From NCBI GenBank assembly GCA_012103035.1, contig JAAVLL010000001.1, forward strand, positions 1,896,501 to 1,960,500: DNA of 64,000 nucleotides, in the 5' to 3' direction. Position 1 is the first letter of the stretch; every line of letters starts with the position of its first letter. Made by a program: the position numbers and the translations under genes. The stretch comes from Brucella oryzae. GTDB taxonomy: Bacteria > Pseudomonadota > Alphaproteobacteria > Rhizobiales > Rhizobiaceae. Positions 10,357-21,716 of the stretch are shown here, one piece after another. Below the pieces are notes generated by a model. The model was not told the origin of the DNA. It did not search any database and saw only the letters and a list, made by a program, of their open reading frames with translations.

Positions 10357-11120
10357 TCAATCTTCTGCCTCTTTCAGGCTCTTCCTGTTTAAAGCGTAAG
10401 CGATTCGCCGGACATAGTCAGTTGCTCGAAAGCCAAGTGTGCTAATCCTTTTGTACATCGGCAAACGCGCTTTGGCATAAGCCGAGCGCCCCTGTGCGAT
10501 CGTCGATTCTGTGACTGAAAAGGAGACCAGAGGCACATTCGTCGTGAATATTTCATGCCCTTTTGACCATCCGCGTTCAAGCTCAACATCATACGGCAAA
10601 TGCATTGTGCGGATGGAGTTGCTGAGTTTTCTCGCCGCCTGCCTCGTCACCAGATATGCAGCCGCACTTCCCATCGGTCCATGTAAACTACGCCCAACGG
10701 CAATTTCATCATTCACCTGCAGGAAAGAACGAAATGCCGAGAGGCGATGATTTACGAGCTTGATTACGTCCCAGCCTTGAATATGCGTCATTTGCTCCAC
10801 TGAGGCACTGAACGCGGGAGGCAACACCACATCATCCTCCACAATCACTGCGAAAGGCTCCGGTGCATCGGCTATGGCTTCCAATGCCCGAATATGGCTG
10901 AAATAACAGCCTATTTCTGCAGGCAATGCCACTTTACCGTGCCACCGGCGGAACCCAGCATCATCGAAATGCGCCAGTTCTTCCGGCGAAAGCAATTTTC
11001 CTTCGATGGCCTCCACGCGCCGAAGATCAATCGAAAGCGCATCGGCATTGACTTCAGCCTGTCCCAGCGGTCTCGCGATCGCGCAAGATTGATGACATAG
11101 ACAGGTATAGGACGATCCAC
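10357..11120 (-). CDS. Glycosyltransferase family 25 (LPS core type; one frameshift)
   Basis: Probable cytoplasmic glycosyltransferase adding a sugar to the LPS core. The N-terminus PVYVINLARSRDRWDRL is diagnostic of GT25, followed by IGCYFSHIRALEAI and the acidic motif AVIVEDDVVL. The C-terminal part is basic. The frame changes near 11055; with one added base the protein has 254 residues from a GTG at 11120. GT25 enzymes of this kind include the Lpt/LgtB group, and Brucella WadA is the closest named relative I can think of. The O-antigen ligase-like gene follows directly on the same strand. Confidence 0.82.
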
Positions 11121-11274
11121 TTATTCTCTTTCCGCCACAAGCACTGGAGCACACCGGAGACTCACAGATAAACTTCTATGCGCTACGCCCCAATATACAC
11201 AGCATTGTTTCTATCAATTGTAAAAATAAGGCATTAATCAGAATGTTGCCCAACTGTTATCTCACGTACATTTC

Positions 11275-12366
11275 ATGCTGAATTCTGCCATTTCCGATCG
11301 AAGCACAAAGCTCCTGCACTGGTATGACCGACACCATAGGGTTTTGCCGTGGCGTGTAGGTCCGGTCGAACAGGCATCCGGCATCAAGCCCGACCCTTAC
11401 CGTGTCTGGCTTTCCGAGATCATGCTCCAACAGACAACAGTTGAAGCAGTAAAAGCTATTTCAACGTTTTTGTGGCACGCTGGCCGACCGTTCAGGACAT
11501 GGCAAAGGCAAGTGAAGACGATATTCTTCGAGCATGGGCCGGGCTCGGCTATTATTCGCGCGCACGTAACTTGAAGAAATGCGCCGACGCCGTAGTCATG
11601 CAATATGACGGCAAGTTTCCGGACAATGTTGAGGGGTTGAAGGAACTGCCTGGCATCGGTGATTACACTTCCGCGGCAATCGCAGCAATCGCGTTTGGCG
11701 AAGCTGCAGCAGTCGTCGACGGCAATGTGGAGCGCGTAATTTCGCGGCTTTACACAATCGATACGCCCCTGCCCGCAGCAAAACGGAAATCCGCGCGCTC
11801 ATGGGTCAATTGACTCCCACCGACAGGCCGGGAGACTTTGCTCAGTCCATGATGGATCTGGGAGCAACCATTTGCACGCCACGACGCCCGGCCTGTGCGA
11901 TCTGTCCGGTTAACGAAGATTGCATGGCGCTCGCGTCGCGCGATCCGGAAGAGTTTCCGGTCAAGGCACCCAAGGCGGAAAAACCCGTTCGCACCGGGGC
12001 GGCTTTCATCGCCATTGCGGGGATGGTTCAATCCTCCTACGCAAACGGAAAGGTGAAGGCCTGCTTGCCGGGATGACTGAGGTTCCAGGCAGCCATTGGA
12101 CCGCGCGTATCGACGGAGATGCAACGGTCAATGCGGCACCGTTCCCGGCACAATGGACCGCTTCCGGTTCAATCACACATGTTTTCACCCACTTCGAACT
12201 GCGATTGTCAGTCTACCGCTCCGAGAATGTCAGTAAGGCTGCATCCACGGATGGATGGTGGTCTCGACCGGACGAACTTTCGGACGAGGCACTGCCGACT
12301 GTCATGAAGAAGGCGATTACCGCCGCCATTCCAGAGGCTTTCAAACGGGAGAGGAAGCACCGTTGA
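11275..12366 (+). CDS. mutY: A/G-specific adenine DNA glycosylase MutY (three frameshifts)
   Basis: Removes adenine mispaired with 8-oxoguanine. Visible are the N-terminal LPWR and [11 protein letters not shown] motifs, the helix-hairpin-helix [19 protein letters not shown], the following [12 protein letters not shown] and the 4Fe-4S ligand pattern C-x6-C-x2-C-x5-C in [17 protein letters not shown], then the C-terminal MutT-like 8-oxoG-reading domain. Frame breaks near 11456 (CC read as C), 11785 (five A read as four) and 12018 (five G read as four); with three bases added the protein is 364 residues. Its stop overlaps the TTG start of the next HAD gene. Confidence 0.94.
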
Positions 12367-12977
12367 GCAATCCCATCAAGCATGTCGTTTTCGATATTGG
12401 CCGGGTTCTGATCCATTACGATCCTGAACTTGCTTATCTCGATGTCATTCCCGATACGTCGGAAAGACGTTGGTTTCTGGAAAATATTTGCACCAGCGCG
12501 TGGAATATCGAACAGGACCGCGGCAGAAGCTGGGAGGAAGCGGAAGCGCTTCTGATCGATACATATCCGGAGAAAAGCGATCACATCCGTGCATTCCGGC
12601 AAAACTGGAACCGCATGGTGCCGCACGCATATGAGGACAGCGTCGAAGTTCTGCGCAGCCTGATCGGGCACGGCAACGATGTTACCATGCTGACGAATTT
12701 CGCTTCAGACACTTTCCGCGAAGCACAGATTCGCTTTCCCTTTCTGACCGAAAGCCGGGGCGTCACCGTATCGGGCGACATTCATATGCTGAAACCCGAC
12801 CGCGAAATCTACGATCATCACGTTGCATCGTTCGACCTTGATCCCGCGGCAACGCTTTTCATAGATGACACGATGCACAATGTGGATGGTGCCAGACAGG
12901 CTGGCTGGCAGGCGGTGCATTTTACGGATGCGGACAAGCTGAGAGCCGATTTGAAGGCCTTGGGTCTCACCTTCTAA
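12363..12977 (+). CDS. HAD-superfamily (IA) phosphatase-like hydrolase
   Basis: Intact protein of 204 residues starting at TTG 12363, which overlaps the mutY stop; GAGAGGAAG lies at the right distance upstream. HAD motifs are motif I HVVFDIGRVLIHYD (the second acidic position is Gly-Arg rather than the usual DxDxT/V), motif II MLTNFAS, motif III Lys in LKPDREIYDHH, and motif IV LFIDDTMHNVDGA. This variant is typical of the YihX/epoxide-hydrolase-N-like branch (FDxGxVL). Substrate unknown; probably a small sugar phosphate. Translational coupling to mutY is likely. Confidence 0.85.
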   Translation: MSNPIKHVVFDIGRVLIHYDPELAYLDVIPDTSERRWFLENICTSAWNIEQDRGRSWEEAEALLIDTYPEKSDHIRAFRQNWNRMVPHAYEDSVEVLRSLIGHGNDVTMLTNFASDTFREAQIRFPFLTESRGVTVSGDIHMLKPDREIYDHHVASFDLDPAATLFIDDTMHNVDGARQAGWQAVHFTDADKLRADLKALGLTF

Positions 12978-12991
12978 GCCTAGAATAGCGA

Positions 12992-13021
12992 AGGCGCCCG
13001 AAGCCGATGCTTCGAGCGCCT
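12992..13021. terminator. Hairpin between the HAD gene and ccrM (convergent genes)
   Basis: AGGCGC plus CCGAAGC before a CGAT loop pairs with GCTTCG, a bulged A and GCGCCT. Strong stem starting 15 bases after the HAD stop, between converging genes, but without a clear T run on either side. Confidence 0.5.
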
Positions 13022-13063
13022 CACTATCAGACTATGCTGGAGGCCGTCCGATAACTTGTGTTT

Positions 13064-13107
13064 GCGCATCTTTTCCGAAAACCGCTCCGCACTTTTCGGG
13101 ATGCGCT

Positions 13108-13110
<3 letters not shown>
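13064..13110. repeat. Dispersed palindromic intergenic element, copy B
   Basis: Arms GCGCATC (13064-13070) and GATGCGC (13100-13106) enclose CCGAAAA and TTTTCGG around CCGCTCCGCAC. The right end GCTCTA supplies the ccrM stop codon (13108-13110). Confidence 0.85.
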
Positions 13111-14560
<1,450 letters not shown>

Positions 14561-16351
14561 ATGATGAATATCGCTGAGCTGCGACATAACCGGTATTTGC
14601 GGGTTCTTTTGTACCCTTTCGCATGCGAGCATTGGTTCGCGGCAGCGAAATAGGTCTCGTCATTGCCGGTACAGTCATCGGCATCATTTCCGGACTGATG
14701 GTTGCCGCTATAGGCAGCATTTCCCAATGGATGCACCAGGCCATCTTCGCCCTGGAGCCCGGCGAAAAGCTAAGTTCAGCAGCGTCACTGCAACCCAGCG
14801 CCTATATTGCGCCACTTGCGGGCGGCGTCTTGATGGGGATCGTGATCTGGGTTCTTGCACGCTGGCGCAAGCGTCCCATCGTCGACCCCATCGAAGCCAA
14901 TGCACTTCATGGCGGGCGTCTCTCGCTGACGGACAGCTTTATTCTCGTCGGGCAGAACCTGATTTCCAACGGGTTCGGCGCATCGGTCGGCCTTGAAGCT
15001 GCCTATACACAGCTTGCGAGCGGTTTCGCGTCCCGCATTGGCCGAGCACTCAAACTTCGCCGCGCGGATCTGCGAACATTGGTCGGCTGCGGTGCTGCTG
15101 CCGCCATCGCCAGTGCATTCAATGCGCCCCTTACAGGCGCTTTTACGCATTCGAACTCATCATCGGCGTCTATTCTATCGCCACGCTGGCACCGGTAGTT
15201 GTAGCGGCAATGATCGGTGCTCTGGTAACACAGGCAATCGGCGGGGCACCGTTCGTCATCGATATCGGACAGATCAACGACATCACACCACGCGATTATG
15301 TTCCTGCACTCGTTCTCGGCTTCTTTTCAGCGGGCATCGCCATTCTCATCATGCGCGGCGTCACTTTTGTTGAAACGTTCGCCCGACGGAGTGTTATACC
15401 CAATGTAATGGCACCGGCAATCGGCGGTGCACTCGTTGGAACGATAGCGTTCTTTTCGCCGCAGGTTCTGGCCTCCGGTCATGGAGCTCTGCACCTCGAC
15501 TTGAACGCGAACATCACCATTCCCGCGCTACTGCTCTTGATCTTCACCAAATCGCTCGCCTCTGCCGTCTCCATCGGATCGGGCTTTCGCGGCGGCCTTT
15601 TCTTTGCATCGCTGTTTCTCGGGGCACTGACCGGCAAGCTATTTGCCGCAGTGGCGGGAGCGGTACTGCCAGTCGGCTTAGCGCTTGCACCGGAAGTATA
15701 CGCTGTAATCGGCATGAGTTCACTCGCCGTAGCAGTTGTTGGCGGTCCAATGACCATGACCTTCCTCGCACTGGAGCTAACGGGGACTTTCCGATCTCCA
15801 TGCTCGTGCTAGGTGCCGTCGTCTCATCTTCGCTGATGGTACGAAAGACCTTCGGCTACTCCTTCGCCACGTGGCGCTTTCACCTGCGCGGCGAGGCCAT
15901 CCGGTCCGCGCACGATATCGGTTGGATACGCAATCTGACCGTGAACCGGATGATGCGTCATGATGTACGGACCGTACTGATCGATACCGACATCGAAACA
16001 TTCAGGCACGATTTCCCGCTCGGCTCGACTCAGCGCGTCATCGCGGTCGATGCCGATGGGCGCTATGTCGGCATGATCCCGGTTCCGGAAGTCTATGCCG
16101 ACAGCTTCGACACATCAGATAGCGAACACAGCATCAGCGAGCTTCTCAAATATCAGGACGAGTTCCTGCTGCCCCAGATGAATGCCAAGGAAGCCGTCGC
16201 CCGTTTCGACCGGGCAGAAAGCGAAGCTCTGGCGGTGGTCAACAACGCGCAGGAGCGTAAGGTGCTCGGTCTTCTCAGTGAAGCGCACACCCTGCGTCGC
16301 TACAGCGAGGAGCTGGACCGGCGGCGGCGTGAAGTTTCCGGTGAGGTCTGA
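14561..16351 (+). CDS. ClC-family chloride channel/antiporter with C-terminal CBS domains (three frameshifts)
   Basis: Membrane protein of about ten segments. The glutamate-containing filter region reads NGFGASVGLEAAYTQ, the Phe-containing region GSGFRGGLFFASLFLGA, and the central AAIASAFNAPLTGAFYAFEL. After the membrane part comes a CBS-pair-like tail (VNRMMRHDVRTVLIDTDI... RVIAVDADGRYVGMIPV). Breaks occur near 15145 and 15785. The ATG at 14623 would give a clipped N-terminus; the frame from 14561/14564 (MMNIAELRHNRYLRVLLYP) joins it if one T is missing near 14617, giving 597 residues. Function is chloride or proton/chloride transport by family; the filter differs from GSGIP/GREGP of E. coli. 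Confidence 0.85.
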
Positions 16352-16439
16352 ATCCGAACCAACCCGATTTGACGGCTTCGCCATAAAGGTGTAGCTCAAT
16401 CGCGGTGTTTCCGGCCGCTGCCGGTGCCCACTCCTCCAG

Positions 16440-16555
16440 TCGAGCGCTGTTCGATCTGAATGAATCAGATCGGCGCTCTAACTCCTTCTATTTGAAGCAT
16501 AATCTTATCGATCCTCGTTTCACTCCGGTCGAATTATGCTCTAAAAGGCTATTAT
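16440..16555. repeat. Dispersed palindromic element, two-unit copy F
   Basis: Unit 1 has GATCTGA-ATGAA-TCAGATC inside GAGCGCT...GCGCTCT. After the spacer CTAACTCCTTCTATTTG, unit 2 has GCATAATCTTATCGA... with CGGTCGAATTATGC as the other arm, ending GCTCTA. It is the fullest copy in the window and ends just before the HAD start codon at 16557. Confidence 0.75.
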
Positions 16556-16556
16556 C

Positions 16557-17240
16557 ATGGCGGCACCGTCCTCATCATTTTCGATTGCGATGGCGTTTTG
16601 GTGGATTCCGAAATCATCGCGGCAGAAGTAGAATCCGCCCTCCTCACCGAAGCCGGTTATCAGATCGCCGCGGATGAAATGGCTGAACGTTTCGCCGGTC
16701 TGACGTGGCAGGATATTCTTCTCACCGTAGAGCGAGAAGCAGGGATTCCACTTTCGGCATCGCTTCTCGACAAATCCGAAAAATTCTGGACGAGAAGCTC
16801 GAGAACGAAGTTCAGGCGGTTGAGGATATCGTGGAAGTGGTCTCGGCGCTAAGGCTGCCGAAGTGCATCTGCTCCAACTCGACCGGCCATCGGCTGGAAA
16901 GCATGCTGAAACGTGTCGGCCTTTACGAACTGTTTGCGCCGAACATCTTTTCGGCCAAAGAAGTCGGCACCAAAAGACCAAGCCCGCTCCAGACGTGTTC
17001 CTCTATGCGGCCAAGCAATTCGGGGTCGATCCGAAGGATGTTATCGTGATTGAAGATTCCGCGCATGGCATTCAGGGCGCGCGCGCCGCTGGCATGCGTG
17101 TGATCGGCTTTACGGGCGGTGCACACACCTATCCCGGCCATGCCGACAAGCTGACCGATGCCGGTGCGGAAACCGTCATCCATCGCCACAAGGATTTGCC
17201 AAGCGTTATCGAAGCGCTGTCCATCTGGACTGATGCCTGA
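16557..17240 (+). CDS. HAD-IA hydrolase, phosphoglycolate phosphatase-like (three frameshifts)
   Basis: Phosphatase of the HAD-IA group. Motif I is IIFDCDGVLVDSE with both Asp residues, motif II CICSNSTGHR, motif III Lys in KPAPDVFLYAA, and motif IV VIVIEDSAHGIQGARAAGM. The helical cap lies between motifs I and II. Breaks near 16573, 16787 and 16978 each need one base; the restored protein is 228 residues (MAAPSLIIFDCDG at the start). Substrate unknown; phosphoglycolate or a sugar phosphate are the family's usual choices. The start lies directly after a palindromic repeat. Confidence 0.87.
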
Positions 17241-17267
17241 ATGAGATAATCCGACGCCCGGTTTTTG

Positions 17268-17453
17268 TCAGGCGGCGGATTGTTTGTTGCGTCCTTTCGG
17301 CGGAGCATTGAGAATTGCCAGAAGCTCTTCGGCTTCGCTCTCAGAGAGGCCGATCAGCAGGCGGGTTCCCATAATGACGGGTTCGCCAGTGGACGTATCG
17401 AAGATCGCCCAGGTGTCCGTCGGCTCAAGAATGCGTTCGTATTTCTGTTTCAT
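17268..17453 (-). CDS. Small conserved-looking hypothetical protein
   Basis: 61 residues (MKQKYERILEPTDTWAIFD...), intact, no signal peptide or membrane segment, basic tail (PKGRNKQ). I do not recognise a domain. It ends 27 bases from the convergent HAD gene and is 31 bases downstream of the EAL gene on the same strand order. The regular codon use and position make it a likely gene, but the evidence is thin. Confidence 0.5.
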   Translation of the reverse strand: MKQKYERILEPTDTWAIFDTSTGEPVIMGTRLLIGLSESEAEELLAILNAPPKGRNKQSAA

Positions 17454-17483
17454 AAGAACACACTAGCCTAAATCCGTTGCCAT

Positions 17484-19168
17484 TCATTTCATACCGGCAG
17501 TCGCATTTAATTCGAATTTTATCGATCTGCATTTATCCACGGAACCGGTTATTTTAGGCTGTTCCCGTGACTGCTCGGGTACGCTTTCGTCTGGTTTTGG
17601 CAAACTGACCGTCACCAGCGCCTTGGCTTCTTCGGCTTGTAGCGGTTTGCCATAGAACCAGCCCTGCGCTGTCATCGGCTTCTTCATTTTGCGGAAATAT
17701 TCAGCCTGAGCTTCAGTTTCGATGCCTTCGACCACGATGCCGAGATTATGCTGCCGCGCCATCGATATGATCTGGGGAACGATCGACACCGTATCCCCGT
17801 CAGTACAGACAGTGCGCGTAAAAGCTTTGTCGATCTTGATCGCGTCGATCTGCAGCTTGCCAAGATAGGAAAGGCTTGAATAGCCCGTTCCAAAATCATC
17901 GATATAGACTTTGTGCCCCTGATCACGAAGCTGCCTAATGCCCTTCGACGCTTTCGAAAAATCTACTGCTGTGCGTTCCGTAAGCTCAAGACCAATCTGA
18001 CGAGGATCGATCCCCGCGTCAGCCAGTTTCGTCTGGATGTTTTGTTGAAATGCGGACGCCTGAACATCACTGGCGGTAATATTGATGTTAATCTGAAGAT
18101 TTCGATTGCGACGCAATAAATCTCCCATTTCATCGATAACATGATCCACGACATAGGCTGTTACCCGGCCTGCCATACCCTTCTCTTCCGCTTCAGCGAT
18201 AAACACATCGGGCGGTATCAGGTCGCCAGTTTGCAACTGCCAGCGCAACAAGGCTTCGAAGCCAGTAATTTTGGCATCCGCCACATTGACCACCGGTTGA
18301 TAAACAACCTCAAGCTGCCGGGCTCTCAAGGCTTTGTTGAGCATGGACGCTAAGGGGCGTTCGCGGTTGCGATAAGCGAACCACCCCAAGCCAAGAGTTG
18401 CACCTGCGAGCATTCCGAGACTGACTGCGATGAAAGATTTCCACCGGGCGGAGTTGCCGGAATTGTCCAAGCGTGCCTCGAGAGCAATACAGATTCCCGT
18501 ATTGTCATCACAGCGATATTCCTTGATAACGTTGCTCAGCACGTCGTATTTCCGTCCAAGATCGCCGAAATCTGGTGCGGGAAAATTCCCCGACGGATAA
18601 CTGTAAAGGCGGGCGAAATGCTTCTGATCCGCATCGCGCATATAGATTGCAAAGCCGTATTGCGGCGTATGGAGCAGATCGAATGCGACCGAACTCAAAA
18701 CAACATTGGCTGCGTCTTTACCAATCACGGAACCGTGGCTGCCCGGAGTAATCAAGGATCGGTCGCCATAAACATAAGTGCCGTCACTCAAATGAACATC
18801 CGCAGGCGAACGGTCGGGTTGTCCAGGATATTGCTCAGAAGTGTGGAACAGATAAAACGGCCACCGCGAAAACGACCTATATCCTTGATCTGATAAGCAG
18901 AAAAGATCAGATCCCGTAGATATGCCATATCTTCTGGAGAACACATCTCGTAGGGTGAGCGATTGGCCGCATCGATTGTTTCATGCGCAGAAACAACCAG
19001 GCGATTTGCATGAGCAAGCAAAGCGGCCATATAAATATTTATGTGCCGCTCTTCATCCAAAATTCGCAATCTATTGCCTGCCCACTGCCCGAAAGCCGCA
19101 CCAAGAAACAGCATAAGAAGTAAGATGAGAGGAACAGGCTTTAGAAATTTACTGCGATCAAATCGCAT
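17484..19168 (-). CDS. CSS-motif sensor EAL phosphodiesterase (one frameshift)
   Basis: Probable inner-membrane c-di-GMP phosphodiesterase. TM1 lies at residues 10-28; a periplasmic sensor follows with two Cys-Ser pairs (EMCSPEDM and FICSTLL) as in CSS domains, where disulfide state controls activity; TM2 is AVSLGMLAGATLGLGWFAY; then a cytoplasmic EAL domain with VYQPVVNV, GFEALLRW, YIDDFGTGYSSLSYL and VVEGIETEAQ, so the catalytic motifs look intact. The frame changes near 18820 (one base), giving 561 residues. No GGDEF domain. Brucella has phosphodiesterases BpdA and BpdB; from gene order this may be BpdB, but I could not verify that. Confidence 0.88.
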
Positions 19169-19490
19169 ATGATACTTGCCCTCAAATATATCAGATTATG
19201 TTCAGGGATTTATCAAATTCAACTATCGCCGGTATTCCAATACAAGTACGATAAAGGCTTTACAGCACAACTCGATCCAAACACACGAACATTATCTGAA
19301 TCCGCATTAATACAAGATTAAAACCAAAATAATGTCTCAGATTATCACAATCACATAAAATTAACACTGTAAAATATGCCTGAGTGCGAACCAGCATAAA
19401 TAAATTATAGAAAATATAAACGATGCGCGGATATGCTGATCCACGCATCGTTTATGAACAGGCTTATATTATCGAGGATCTCGGTAATTT
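19169..19490. other. AT-rich intergenic region
   Basis: About 320 bases, distinctly AT-rich, between the EAL gene start and the stop of the lipoprotein gene. It holds the hairpin at 19416-19455 and presumably the EAL promoter. Short ORFs here have no recognisable content. Confidence 0.7.
19416..19455 (-). terminator. Terminator-like hairpin after the lipoprotein gene
   Basis: Perfect 12-bp stem: ATAAACGATGCG at 19416-19427 pairs with CGCATCGTTTAT at 19444-19455 around a 16-base loop. On the minus strand it lies 36 bases after the lipoprotein stop and is followed by ATTTTCTATAATTT. Confidence 0.7.
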
Positions 19491-20099
19491 TTACTTCGTA
19501 TTGTACGGCCCTTCGTCAAAACCAACGAAAATCTGGATATTTTTCTTATCCGTCATCGGCACAGTGATTGCCTTGTCATTGAAGACGAACTGGGTGGCTG
19601 TGTCCCCATTGGATATACTAACCGCCTGCTTGTGCAGTTTGGAATAGATGACCTGATCGCCCTGACGGACAGCAACACGGATCGGCATGGTGATGGTGCC
19701 AGTCTTGAACTTCGGCCCAGGGACAACCTTGCCGGCCGCAGCAACGTCGATGGTCATGGTTCCAGCGCCGTACTGGCAGGCGCGGGTCGTGTCGGTCAGG
19801 GCCGCCTGATAGATCACGCGCGCGGGGTCCTTATCGCCACCCTTTTCATATGTATTGAAGAAGGCCGTGCCGTCGCGCAACGAAACCGAAGGGCAGAAAG
19901 CGCGAAGCTCGGATTCCTTAACGCGCTGATCGCCGGAAACGGCGGGCGTAGTCAATGAGGAACCTGCGGCTCCGTCGGCAGCCTTATCAGTGCCACTGGT
20001 TGTGCAGCCTGCGAGGGCTACGAGCAAAACCGTTGCAAAGACTGGAAACAACGATGAACGATTCTGTGGTGCTGTTTGCATAAACCGGCTTCCCTGCAC
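19491..20099 (-). CDS. Putative outer-membrane or periplasmic lipoprotein
   Basis: Intact; 196 residues from the second ATG (MQTAPQNRSSLF) or 202 from the first. The signal ends in a lipobox LVALAGC, with Cys as the lipid-modified residue, followed by a Thr/Gly/Ala-rich linker. The folded part (from about residue 60) has two further Cys residues (AFCPSVSL and RACQYGAG) that could form a disulfide, and ends EGPYNTK. I do not know its function; it resembles conserved rhizobial lipoproteins. It is divergent from thrC, and a hairpin terminator follows it. Confidence 0.78.
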   Translation of the reverse strand: MQGSRFMQTAPQNRSSLFPVFATVLLVALAGCTTSGTDKAADGAAGSSLTTPAVSGDQRVKESELRAFCPSVSLRDGTAFFNTYEKGGDKDPARVIYQAALTDTTRACQYGAGTMTIDVAAAGKVVPGPKFKTGTITMPIRVAVRQGDQVIYSKLHKQAVSISNGDTATQFVFNDKAITVPMTDKKNIQIFVGFDEGPYNTK

Positions 20100-20275
20100 T
20101 GATAGAGCTGTCTTCTACATCACGCATGTGTATAGCGTGATGACGTTTTCCGTTTTTGCTCCAGAGAGCAACCCCCATCCACGCCAACATGCTTTAAAAC
20201 CTTGCGGCTTTTTAGGGAAGCTCTATTGCATTACGCGGCTCAAAACCGCGCCGATCTGAAATGAAGGCCCAAGAA

Positions 20276-21663
20276 ATGAAATATGTAAGCACGCGTGGGG
20301 AAGCGCCGGTCCTGGGGTTCAGCGATGCATTGCTGGCCGGTCTTGCCCGGATGGCGGTCTCTATCTACCGCAGGATTATCCCCAGTTTTCGCCAGAACAG
20401 ATTCGCGAACTGCGCGGGAAATCCTATGTGGATATTGCGCTGGCGGTGCTCACTCCATTTGTCGATGGCGAAATCCCGCATTCGGATTTCCGCCGCATGG
20501 TGCATGAAGCCTACGGTACTTTCCGTCACGATGCAGTCTGTCCGCTGGTCCAGACAGGCGCAAATGAATTCGTCCTTGAGCTTTTCCACGGTCCGACACT
20601 CGCCTTCAAGGACGTCGCAATGCAGCTTCTTGCTCGCATGATGGATTATGTTCTGGCGCAGCGCGGCGAACGTGCCACCATTGTCGGAGCAACATCGGGC
20701 GATACGGGTGGCGCGGCCATTGAAGCCTTTGGCGGTCGTGACAACACCGATATTTTCATCCTGTTCCCGAACGGCCGCGTGTCGCCAGTGCAGCAGCGCC
20801 AGATGACATCATCCGGCTTCTCCAACGTTCATGCCCTTTCCATCGACGGTAATTTCGATGATTGCCAGAACCTTGTAAAAGGCATGTTCAACGACCTTCA
20901 ATTCCGTGATGCACTGTCGCTTTCGGGTGTGAACTCGATCAACTGGGCCCGCATCATGCCACAGGTCGTTTATTACTTCACAGCGGCGCTGAGCCTCGGC
21001 GCGCCGGATCGGGCCGTATCCTTCACCGTACCGACCGGTAATTTCGGCGATATTTTTGCAGGCTATGTGGCCAAGCGCATGGGACTGCCTATCGATCGGC
21101 TGATTATTGCCACCAACGATAACGACATTCTCTCACGCACGCTTGAAACCGGCGCATATGAAATGCGCGGCGTCGCACGACGACATCGCCGTCGATGGAT
21201 ATCCAAATTTCCTCGAACTTCGAACGTCTCCTGTTCGAAGCCCATGGACGCGACGCGGCGGCATTGCGCGGCCTGATGGAAAGCCTGAAGCAATCCGGCG
21301 GTTTTTCGATATCCGAAAAGCCGCTTTCGGCGATCCGTGGCGAATTCGCCGCTGGTCGTTCGACTGTCGACGAGACCGCAGCAACGATCAAATCCGTGCT
21401 TGAGGCGGATGGCTATCTGCTTGATCCGCATTCGGCAATCGGCGTGAAGGTCGCTCGCGAAAATGTGTCCGGTGCCGCGCCGATGGTTGTTCTGGCAACG
21501 GCACATCCGGCCAAATTTCCCGATGCCGTAAAGGCTGCCAGCGGTGTCGAGCCGCAGCTTCCGGCGTGGCTTTCGGACTTGATGCAACGAAAAAAGCTTC
21601 ACAGTTCTTCACAACGACCTGAAAATCGTGGAAGAATACGTTCGCCGCCATTCGAGAGCTTAA
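20276..21663 (+). CDS. thrC: Threonine synthase (frameshifts)
   Basis: Converts O-phosphohomoserine to threonine with PLP. Visible: N-terminal MKYVSTRGEAP, the PLP-lysine motif HGPTLAFKDVAMQ, the phosphate-binding SGDTGGAAIEAF, and VPTGNFGDIFAGYVAKRMG. Breaks occur near 20351 (GGG read as GG, LARDGGLYLPQ restored), 21178 (CC read as C) and 21594 (a run of A short by two). Restoring four bases gives 463 residues, the normal length. I chose ATG 20276 over an in-frame ATG 15 bases earlier. thrB lies 8 kb away on the other strand. The M16 protease follows at 53 bases and may be cotranscribed. Confidence 0.95.
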
Positions 21664-21716
21664 AAGACCGGCTCCGAGACGAGAACCAGAGCGGGAATGC
21701 AGGGAGCAGTTTGCTT

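Noticed and set aside
8132..11120. Polysaccharide cassette as a recent mobile island
   Set aside because: No integrase, transposase, tRNA or direct-repeat boundary is visible; only the position between dciA and mutY suggests insertion.
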